The notes under the pieces are model-generated. The model did no database searches, had not been told where the DNA came from, and was given only the letters and a program-made list of their open reading frames with translations. From a virus: DNA of 41,474 nucleotides. Of the stretch, positions 30,779 to 38,900 are shown piece by piece. Each line of letters starts with the position of its first letter. Positions within the stretch are counted from its first letter, which is position 1. The stretch lies in IMG/VR virus record IMGVR_UViG_3300006109_000018, positions 1 through 41,474 of that record; one strand, 5' to 3'. The translations under genes and the position numbers were made by a program.

Positions 30779-31395
30779 CCAACGCATACGTAATGACGTA
30801 CGACAATTTGGTATCCGATGTGCAAAATTACATGGAACGTAATGACGCGCAATTTGTCGCTCAGATTCCTAGCTTGATTGGCTTGGCTGAATCTGCTATT
30901 GCTGCTGAACTTAAAACTTACTTGCAGTTGACCGTTGTTGAAACAACACTAGCACAAAACCAAGTTATTGTTGCTAAGCCAGCACGTTGGAGAAAAACTG
31001 TTTCGTTAAAGTCAAATGGCAAACCTATTTTAATGCGCTCACAAGATTATGTAGCGCAGTACCAATCTGAGTCTACACCGGCCGTTCCTCTTTACTACGC
31101 AGAATACGACTACAACAACTGGGCAATTGCACCAGCTTCCGCTGCAGCAACTCCAGTGGAAATAATTTACTACAGCGAAATCCAACCGTTGGATACAACC
31201 AATCAGCAAAATCTATTTACTAGAGAAGCGCCGCAGGCGATGTTATTTGGAACATTACTCCAAGCACAGGGCTACTTAAAGGCTCTTGACAAGCTGCCTG
31301 TGTGGAAATCTTATTACACAGATGCACTAGCTGCTCTTAAGAAAGAGGACAATGCTCGTCGTGTGGATAGAAATACTACCGTCCAAGAGCCATAA
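30775..31395 (+). CDS. Head-tail adaptor (SU10-type)
   Basis: 206 aa. Starts MTNAYVMTYDNLVSDVQNYM with the signature y.nLv..v.ny..R.D..f...iP.lI.LAE..I (NDAQFVAQIPSLIGLAESAI). It then has a beta part (QNQVIVAKPARWRKTVSLKS, PLYYAEYDYNNWAIAPASAA) and a C-terminal helix pair (AMLFGTLLQAQGYLKALDKL). It matches the small adaptor proteins that form a ring between portal and nozzle in podoviruses such as SU10. Coupled to the preceding gene (ATGA). Confidence 0.78.
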   Translation: MTNAYVMTYDNLVSDVQNYMERNDAQFVAQIPSLIGLAESAIAAELKTYLQLTVVETTLAQNQVIVAKPARWRKTVSLKSNGKPILMRSQDYVAQYQSESTPAVPLYYAEYDYNNWAIAPASAAATPVEIIYYSEIQPLDTTNQQNLFTREAPQAMLFGTLLQAQGYLKALDKLPVWKSYYTDALAALKKEDNARRVDRNTTVQEP

Positions 31396-31398
31396 TAT

Positions 31399-32661
31399 AT
31401 GACAACATTTACTTCCCCCTTCACTGGTAATGTCGTTCAGCCCACCGACGTTTCATACTATGCTCTCAACTTTAGCTCCAACACTCAGCTCTACTGGCCT
31501 ACTGTTGTTAACCCTACACAGGTTCCTGCAGCCCGTATTATGGACTGTGTTGCTAGTGTTGATGGTCTTATCATTTTATTACCTGATGCGACACAAGGCG
31601 CCGTTGGTTCAGACATTCTTTTCCGCAATTTGGGAGCACATGCCTTTACTGTTACCGATGCTGCTGGTGCTGAGTCAATCACTGTTGCTGTTGGTGCTGC
31701 TAAGTACGTATATCTTACTAATAATACTACTCTGGGTGGTACTTGGTCAAATATAGCGTTTGGAGTTGGTACATCATACGCTGATGCAGTAACATTGCAG
31801 GGTGCCGGCTTGACTACCGTATCTGGTCAGCTAGCAACTACACAAAACGTTGTTGACATTACAGCTACACCAACACTAAACGACCTTAGCCGCGCTTCTA
31901 CATTTAACTGGAACGCTGGTGCTGGTGTAATAAACCTACCAGTACCAAGTACCCTTTCAACTGGTTGGTATATTGGTTTTAGAAATAGTGGTGGTGGTGC
32001 GCTATCCATTACTCCAGTTTCCCCAGCATTAATTAACGGACAAGCTGCCATTACAGCTAACCCAGGTGATTCTGGGTACGTCATTTACGACAGCAATACC
32101 GGTAACTTTATTACGGTTGGATACACCTCCCCATCAAACCTTACCTTTACTTCAGCAACATACGACGTTGATAATATCCCTGGGTCATCATTAAGTCTGG
32201 TATCTTTTGCGCCAATCATCCAAACCTATATTGCGCAAACAGGTTCACGTACAACCACATTAACGGTTACTTTACCAGCGATTACCCAGCTTTATGTTTT
32301 GGTTAACAACACCAATCAAACTGGCTATAACGTTAACTTTACTGTTTCTGGTAGCTCACAACCACCTTTAGTATTAGCTGCTGGGGCTATTGTAGTTGTA
32401 TTAAGTGATGGCTTAAATCTTTACGTACTAACTCAAAGCTCAACTGGCATTTACTATGCTGCCAATGGTACTGCAGCGTTACCATCTTTCTCATTTAACA
32501 ATGACACCCACACAGGCATGTACCTTGCTGGTACTAGTGTGCTTGGCTTATCTGCAAATAGCACGGAGATCATTAACATTGATAACTCCAATATATTACA
32601 GCCATTGGTCACAGTAAACGCAAGACTTGTAGCGCAACTAATTGACGGCGGAACGTTCTAA
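31399..32661 (+). CDS. Tail-fibre-like structural protein, 420 aa
   Basis: Thr/Gly/Ala-rich beta protein: MTTFTSPFTGNVVQPTDVSY ... PTLNDLSRASTFNWNAGAGV ... It ends with SFSFNNDTHTGMYLAGTSVL, LGLSANSTEIINIDNS and VARLIDGGTF-type residues. The TGmY...tsvLglsanstei.nid pattern recurs in phage fibre shafts. Positioned between adaptor and nozzle, it may be a fibre or spike attached to the tail hub. Function inferred. Confidence 0.74.
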   Translation: MTTFTSPFTGNVVQPTDVSYYALNFSSNTQLYWPTVVNPTQVPAARIMDCVASVDGLIILLPDATQGAVGSDILFRNLGAHAFTVTDAAGAESITVAVGAAKYVYLTNNTTLGGTWSNIAFGVGTSYADAVTLQGAGLTTVSGQLATTQNVVDITATPTLNDLSRASTFNWNAGAGVINLPVPSTLSTGWYIGFRNSGGGALSITPVSPALINGQAAITANPGDSGYVIYDSNTGNFITVGYTSPSNLTFTSATYDVDNIPGSSLSLVSFAPIIQTYIAQTGSRTTTLTVTLPAITQLYVLVNNTNQTGYNVNFTVSGSSQPPLVLAAGAIVVVLSDGLNLYVLTQSSTGIYYAANGTAALPSFSFNNDTHTGMYLAGTSVLGLSANSTEIINIDNSNILQPLVTVNARLVAQLIDGGTF

Positions 32662-34812
32662 ATGCCGGCTGATAATCAGCAACAAGATACCTCGCAATAT
32701 ACATCAATTTACAGCCTAGCAATACCGGCTGGGATTAAACGCGACGGTACAGTATTTCAAAACGACCAATATACTGATGGTGTATGGTGTCGTTTTCAGC
32801 GTGGTGACCCCAAAAAGATTGGTGGCTACAAAGCCATTTTTACAGCATTTAACGGTATCTACCGTGGCATGATTGCCATTCCATATAATGGTGTTAACTA
32901 TATTTTTGCTGGTAACGCAGAAACTTTAGATGTTTTTACTACTGGCACATCTTATGGTGCAGGTAGTGGTCCATTTGTTGTTAACTTTTTGCCTGGTTCT
33001 GTATTTGCCAATGTAACATCAAATACAACAACTCAAGTAGTTGTCCCCGGTAATGCAACAACTACTTTTGCACCAACTAAGACTTTTATTATCAGCCAAA
33101 CTGGTACACCAACAGTCTACACAATTAGTACTTCGGTTTACACAGGTAGTCCAACAAATACTACTACCATTACATTTACCCCTGCAGCACCAGCGGGAAC
33201 AATTAGTAAAATCTGGTTAAACAGCAGCATTTTTACACCCGATCCACAAAACGGCCCATATCGTAATGATTGGCAGTTTGACGCACAGTTTAGTCCACAA
33301 GGCGGTAATCTAGCGTGTTTTGCCCACCCAGGTTTAAACCTAGTTAATATTGACAATGGTGTGGCCACTCAGGTATTGGTTGGTAATGTGTTGCCAGATA
33401 ATGATAATGATTATTATTTCACTGGCCTTTGTGATAGTGAGGGCCAAAACCCCACCTACAAACCCATTAGCGTTGATGGTGGTGTGTGCGTATTGTATCC
33501 ATTTATTTTTGTATATGGCTCACATGGCTTCATTGCAAATAACAACGTAGATTCTACGTATACCAATCAAAACTTTTATGATTGGAACGGTCCATTAGCA
33601 AACCAAGTCAACGTGGCAAGCTCTAAAATCGTCAAGGGTTTGCCAATGCGTGGAGGTACTGCCTCGCCATCTGGCTTGTTCTGGGCTACGGACTCTCTTA
33701 TTCGTGTTTCCTTTAATTCACAAGCAACTCAGTTTTATTGGAATTACGATATTGTTTCAAGCCAAATCTCCATCATGTCTTCTAATGCAGTTGTGGAGAT
33801 GGACGGTATCTTTTTCTGGATGGGTGTTGACCGTTTCTATTTATACAATGGTAACGTCAAAGTATTACCAAACGATAAAAACGTAAACTGGCTATTTAAC
33901 AACCTTAATTACGAACAACGACAAAAAGTTTGGGCTACTAAGGTTCCAAGGTACAACGAGATTTGGTTTTTTTATCCCCGCGGTACAGCAACAGAATGTA
34001 CTGATGCTATTATCTACAACGTCAAAGATCAACTTTGGTACGATGCTGGTTCTGCAGTAGGTGCGCGTCGTTCTTGTGGATATACTACCGAGCTATTCCC
34101 AACACCTATTTGGGCTGGTTGGGAATATAATCCGCAGTATAACCAAGCACATTATGTTATTAACCACCCCGCTAGTTTACCAGCACCGGCTATTAATCAA
34201 TTTTACGTTGCTGGCGATTTGACACCGGTGTTTAGCCCTGGTAGCTATGTGTCATCTGATACCAATCCACAATCTGCTATTTATCGAGTTGTAACTAGCC
34301 AAAACATTTTTAACACCACCATTGGAACGCCAGGTGTTACATTAGTTACCGTTAATAAAACAATTTCTCCAAGCCCTATTGCTGGCGCAACAGTGTATAG
34401 CGTAACTGGCGGCTATTCAATTTGGCAGCATGAATTTGGTCTTAATATGATCACTTTAAATACTGAAGAGGCTATCTATTCTACTATTACAACTAGTGAT
34501 ATAAGCTGGTTAACTGGTAGTCCGTCGGGTGATAATTTGGTGGGTGTAAACCGCCGCATGCATCTACGCCGTATTGAGCCAAACTTTTTACAATCTGGTA
34601 CAATGGCACTAACCATTTTGGGTCGTAAGTTTGCTGGTGGGCAAAACGAAGAAAACTCTGGACCATACTATTTTACCCAAGATACTGGTAAAATCGACCT
34701 GCGTGTTGAGCACCGTTTAATTCGTTTAAAGTTTGAGTCTAACGAAATTGATGGTAATTTTGAAATGGGTCGAAATATGATTACGGCTGAGTTTGGGGAC
34801 GAAAGACCTTAA
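32662..34812 (+). CDS. Tail nozzle protein (P22 gp10-like)
   Basis: 716 aa, MPADNQQQDTSQYTSIYSLA... The N-terminal segment QYTDGVWCRFQRGDPKKIGG (about 36-55) is the hallmark W.R.R.G.p.KigGy of podovirus nozzle proteins. Then LACFAHPGLNLVNIDNGVAT, VCVLYPFIFVYGSHGF, a beta-propeller-like middle (MSSNAVVEMDGIFFWMGVDR) and YNEIWFFYPRGTATECTDAI. The C-terminal part contains an extra beta-rich stretch before MHLRRIEPNFLQSGTMALTI. It forms the DNA exit nozzle below the adaptor. Confidence 0.84.
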   Translation: MPADNQQQDTSQYTSIYSLAIPAGIKRDGTVFQNDQYTDGVWCRFQRGDPKKIGGYKAIFTAFNGIYRGMIAIPYNGVNYIFAGNAETLDVFTTGTSYGAGSGPFVVNFLPGSVFANVTSNTTTQVVVPGNATTTFAPTKTFIISQTGTPTVYTISTSVYTGSPTNTTTITFTPAAPAGTISKIWLNSSIFTPDPQNGPYRNDWQFDAQFSPQGGNLACFAHPGLNLVNIDNGVATQVLVGNVLPDNDNDYYFTGLCDSEGQNPTYKPISVDGGVCVLYPFIFVYGSHGFIANNNVDSTYTNQNFYDWNGPLANQVNVASSKIVKGLPMRGGTASPSGLFWATDSLIRVSFNSQATQFYWNYDIVSSQISIMSSNAVVEMDGIFFWMGVDRFYLYNGNVKVLPNDKNVNWLFNNLNYEQRQKVWATKVPRYNEIWFFYPRGTATECTDAIIYNVKDQLWYDAGSAVGARRSCGYTTELFPTPIWAGWEYNPQYNQAHYVINHPASLPAPAINQFYVAGDLTPVFSPGSYVSSDTNPQSAIYRVVTSQNIFNTTIGTPGVTLVTVNKTISPSPIAGATVYSVTGGYSIWQHEFGLNMITLNTEEAIYSTITTSDISWLTGSPSGDNLVGVNRRMHLRRIEPNFLQSGTMALTILGRKFAGGQNEENSGPYYFTQDTGKIDLRVEHRLIRLKFESNEIDGNFEMGRNMITAEFGDERP

Positions 34813-35064
34813 ATGAGTTTTCAGCAGTTTTTTCCTTGCCTTCCAGACTATATGAGCTGGGACGACTGGAATGGCAACTTGGCTATTTACTACGGTCAAA
34901 AGAACATTGAGTTTGCCTCCGAAGAGAATTGGCAATTAGGAGCATTTAACCTACTTAATTCTGAGGCTTTTGCTGTTTACCCCATTCCAGACCCTAGTAC
35001 ATACGGAACTTGGCAGGATTGGGCAAGGGAATTTACTGAAATAATTAATGGTCCAAGTCGTTGA
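34813..35064 (+). CDS. Hypothetical 83-aa Trp-rich protein
   Basis: MSFQQFFPCLPDYMSWDDWN...YGTWQDWAREFTEIINGPSR. Tryptophan- and aromatic-rich, with a W.DWN.NL..YYGQ and W.DWA motif pattern that I recall from small genes directly after nozzle genes. Its ATG follows the nozzle stop without a gap. Function unknown; probably a minor virion component. Confidence 0.75.
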   Translation: MSFQQFFPCLPDYMSWDDWNGNLAIYYGQKNIEFASEENWQLGAFNLLNSEAFAVYPIPDPSTYGTWQDWAREFTEIINGPSR

Positions 35065-35065
35065 T

Positions 35066-35098
35066 TTAAGGGCAAAAACTAGGAATTTTGCGTATTAG
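35066..35098 (+). promoter_or_regulatory. Phage promoter element 6 (AGGGCA-N18-TATTAG)
   Basis: TTAAGGGCA at 35066-35074 and TATTAG at 35093-35098, 24 nt start to start; the box differs at its last base (A for G). The next ATG (35106) lies exactly 7 nt after TATTAG, as at elements 1 and 3, with no usable Shine-Dalgarno. It drives the GNAT pair and the internal virion genes. Confidence 0.78.
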
Positions 35099-35105
35099 TA
35101 TAGGT

Positions 35106-35546
35106 ATGGAATACAGTAAAAAAGACCCTGACGGCAGACTATCTGTCCAAGAAATTATTAGACGTAGCCCAACAACGGCTTTGTTTGGTAGAGATTGGAA
35201 GCATGTATACGCTGCTATCCACCACCTTTTACAAGGCAATGAATACCGTTCTTTTAGGACAGGTAACACCTTGTTTTTATTGAAGATTTTGCAACCAGGG
35301 GTTGGTGAACTTTTTGTGTTTAGTGCTGATAAATATAAAGAGCTTTTAAATAATCTTAAAGAGTTAGCTCAAGCTTTAATTAAATCAAATTACACAAAAG
35401 TTGTTGGCGTTACTGATGACACAGAAACAATCCACGCAGTTAAGCAAATGGGCTTTCCTGTGGTGATTGAAAGATTTGGTAAAACAATTGGAAAATTACG
35501 CCAACAATACCAAATTACTGTAGATCTATCCAGTGCAAATTCTTGA
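35106..35546 (+). CDS. GNAT-like (degenerate acetyltransferase) protein
   Basis: 146 aa from the ATG at 35106, 7 nt after TATTAG (predicted leaderless); an upstream in-frame TTG at 35088 lies within the promoter. N-terminus MEYSKKDPDGRLSVQEIIRR, middle RTGNTLFLLKILQPGVGELF, then LNNLKELAQALIKSNYTKVV, GVTDDTETIHAVKQMGFPVV, IERFGKTIG. The end resembles the last helix-strand of a GNAT fold (a.kqmGF...), but the acetyl-CoA pyrophosphate loop is not recognisable. Overlaps the next gene by 14 nt. Function uncertain. Confidence 0.7.
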   Translation: MEYSKKDPDGRLSVQEIIRRSPTTALFGRDWKHVYAAIHHLLQGNEYRSFRTGNTLFLLKILQPGVGELFVFSADKYKELLNNLKELAQALIKSNYTKVVGVTDDTETIHAVKQMGFPVVIERFGKTIGKLRQQYQITVDLSSANS

Positions 35547-35979
35547 ATTTACACCGGATAGATTTGATGAATTGTTTGCTCTTGCCGAGCAAATGATCGC
35601 TGAAGCAGAGTTTAAAGACGCTGTTTTAGACAAAGACAAAATTAAAGATCTTTGGGTTATAGCAAACGGCGTTATTTATGTTGCCGAAAAAGATAATAAA
35701 CTAATAGGATTTATAGCCGGGATGATTCAACCGTACTTTTTTAGCCAAAGAAAACGCGTTACTGATATGGGCTTTTTTGTCCAGCCAGAACATCGCGGAT
35801 CTTTTGCGGCAATTAAGTTAATCAAAGCGTTGGAAAATTGGGCTAGAAAAAACAATGTTGTTGACGTTTGCTTAGGCCAAACAACAGAAGTTAAGCTTGA
35901 AGAAACACAAAAGTTTTATGCTCGTCTTGGTTATAAGACAGTTGGATTTAATACTGTTAAACATTTGGAAATAGTCTAA
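35533..35979 (+). CDS. GNAT-family N-acetyltransferase
   Basis: 148 aa, GTG start at 35533 inside the end of the preceding gene. GNAT motifs: strand VIYVAEKDNKLIGFIAGMIQ, then MGFFVQPEHRGSFAAIKLIK (the Q/RxxGxG/A-type acetyl-CoA loop, here PEHRGSFAA), helix ALENWARKN, strand VVDVCLGQTTEV and KFYARLGYKTVG. A small-molecule or protein acetyltransferase; the target is unknown. Placed at the start of the internal virion unit, it may act on virion or host proteins (inference). Confidence 0.85.
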   Translation: MQILEFTPDRFDELFALAEQMIAEAEFKDAVLDKDKIKDLWVIANGVIYVAEKDNKLIGFIAGMIQPYFFSQRKRVTDMGFFVQPEHRGSFAAIKLIKALENWARKNNVVDVCLGQTTEVKLEETQKFYARLGYKTVGFNTVKHLEIV

Positions 35980-38900
35980 TGTGCGGCGGTGGTGGAGGTT
36001 TTGATCCATTTAAAGCAATTGGAGATGTTGTCTCTGGGGCTGGCAATATTTTTAATGATATTGGCAAAACTATTAGCTCAGTAGTATCTACGATTGGCAA
36101 AACGGTAGAAAATATTGTACAAAATCCATTACCGACCATTGAAACTGTTGCATTAACCGCCGCCGGTGTTCCGTACCCAATTTCTGCAGCTGCAGTGAGT
36201 GCCGCTAATGGTGGCAATATTCAAAACATTGCTTTAAGTGCTGCCGCGGCTTATGCTGGAAACTATGCTGGCGGTCAAATTGGGAGTAATGTGCCGGGAA
36301 TAGAAAACTTAGATACAACTACACAGACTATTATTCAGCAAGCTGTTACTAGTTCCTCTGGCTCTGCGTTAGCTGCGGCTTTAAGTGGTAAGCCTTTAGA
36401 CCAAATTTTAACTGCAGGCGCTGCTGGAGCATTATCTGGTGCGGTTGCTGGTGAATTAAAAAATCAAGGTTTTGATGCAAAAGACTTAAGTACAGGATTA
36501 ATTACCAACGCAACAAATGCCGCAGCAAAAGCAATTATTGGCGGTAAGAGCATTGGAGAAGCCATTACTCAATCTAGTATTGTTGCTGGAATGAATTGGT
36601 CTTTACAAGGTGCTAGTGACCAGATTAAATCTGCTTATAATGATCTGTCTAGCCAAAGTGATACATTACAATCTGTAAACAACCAGTTTAATAGTTTAAA
36701 ATCAGAAGCACAAAACTTTTTTCAAAATACATTAGACCCAGCACAAAATATTGCTAAATCAAATTTTGATACCGCAAATGGTTTGTATTCGCAATTTAAT
36801 GATTTGCAAAGTCAGTACACTAGTAAGTTAGCAGAGTTTAATCAAGCTAAGAGTGACTATGCTAATTTGCAAAGCGGTGATCCTACAAGCTATGATAATA
36901 ACCCAGATTGGAAACCCCAAGGAGAAGGGTATGTTAAGTTAGGACCGCCGCAAGATGTGCCAGCTAGTTATGATCCAGAAACTGGTAGCTATACCCCCGC
37001 TACTACAGTACGAAATCCGCTTGTTATTGGCACGCATCAAGAATATGACGCAGATGCTGGGACGTATTATACAGTTAATGATTACGAAACAGTAACACCA
37101 CAATCTTTGATAGACAAAGCAACTGCTTTAGCACCTCAGATTAATGATATTGCTAATCAAGCAAACAGTGTAGCATCACAATATCAAACTGCTGCTGATA
37201 CTTACCAAAAAAGTTTAGATGCTGTAAATGCTGCTAAACCAACTTATGATGGCTATGTAAGAGATTTAACAACACTGCAAAATCAAGCAGCAGATGTTGC
37301 TAAATCAATTGACACAACTTCTCAAACATTGGGCGATTTAGTTGGTCAAGCTGCTGAAGCAGAACAAAGTGCGGCAGCTGAACAGTTACAAAAAGCAACT
37401 GAGATGGCTACTAATCAAATTATTGATCAAACCAATAATGATAAGTTAACTACGCCTGAAGCTAAGCAAGCCTACGCTGACGCTGTAGCTAACGGCACTA
37501 ATAGAGCTGATGCATTTACAAGTGCTCAAAACACGGATATTCATCTTCAAGTAGCTAACATGGATCCAGAAGCTCAAAAAGCTTTTAATAATCTGGTTGA
37601 TTCTGGACAAAACAATGTGGCTGCATTTAGCACAGCTTCAACAGTTGCTGGATTATCACCTATTGCTCAAACTGCTTTTAATAATGATTTTGCAGCTAAT
37701 AAGGATATTTCAACAGCAATTAGTACTGCAACAGGAGTTAATGGTTTAACACCTAATCAGCAAACTACTTACTCAGATATTTACAGTAAGACCGGATCAA
37801 CTACAAATGCTTTAGCCGCAGCGCCGACGCTAACCAATGCTTCTGATATTGCTAAAAACTCATATTATGAAGCGTTAAAGCAAAATAATGGCGATAATCA
37901 AATTGCGATTAGCACAGCCGCCGGTGTTAATACATTGCCTTCAGAGCAACAGAATTTTTATCAGTTTAATACTGACAATGGTTTGTCTACTACAGATGCT
38001 TTAAAGTACACACCAGATTTATCTAAAATGAGTACAACAGCATTACAGTCTTTTTATGAGCAAAAAAGTACTGGTAATACAACAACTGATGCTGCAATTG
38101 CTTTTGCTAATAAGGTCAATAGTTTAAATCCGGACCAACAGTTAAGTTATAGTAATGCTAAAGCAAACGGGCTGTCTGCTGATGCGGCTATGAATCTTGC
38201 ACCGACCATTGCAGGTAACACTGTTGCAGAACAAACAGCAGCAATTAATGCTATTAAGCAAGGATACACACCGGAGGGTGCTGATTTAATGTCAGCATTT
38301 GCAGCATTGGGCGATACCACTGGCGCTAAACTAACAGATGTTAACGCAGCTAATTTAGCTAAGTTAACAACGCCGGAAGCTAAACAAGCATATACAGAAT
38401 TAGTGTCTGGCGCTGGCGGGTCAAGTATATCCCCGGATAAAGCAATGGCTTTTGTGACGCAAGGTATCGACCCCATTACCGGTCAAAAAGTTGCCGAAAA
38501 TATTATTAGTGCATTAACAGGTAGCGGAACAGCGCAAGCCGGAGAATTACCTTCTGTGACTAAAACACCAGATGGTAAAGATTTAGTAGAAAGTGTATAT
38601 CGCCAAGATCCTACAACAGGTAAATGGGGAGAATATATTCCTGATGGTAAAGGTGGTTTTGTAAATACCGGTGCGCTTTTGGCGGGGGACTACACCGCGG
38701 GGCCATCTGGTTCTAAGTACGTCATAGATAAAACAGCAGACCAAAACGGTGTGCCAACCATGTCAATGACTCCTTATACCGGAGCTACAACAACCGCAGA
38801 TTCAACAGCAAGTGGTTCTTCTTCACAATATACAAAACCAATGCTAGATACCGCTTTGGCTGCAGGTGAAATTACTAAAGCTGAGTATGATCAATATTTA

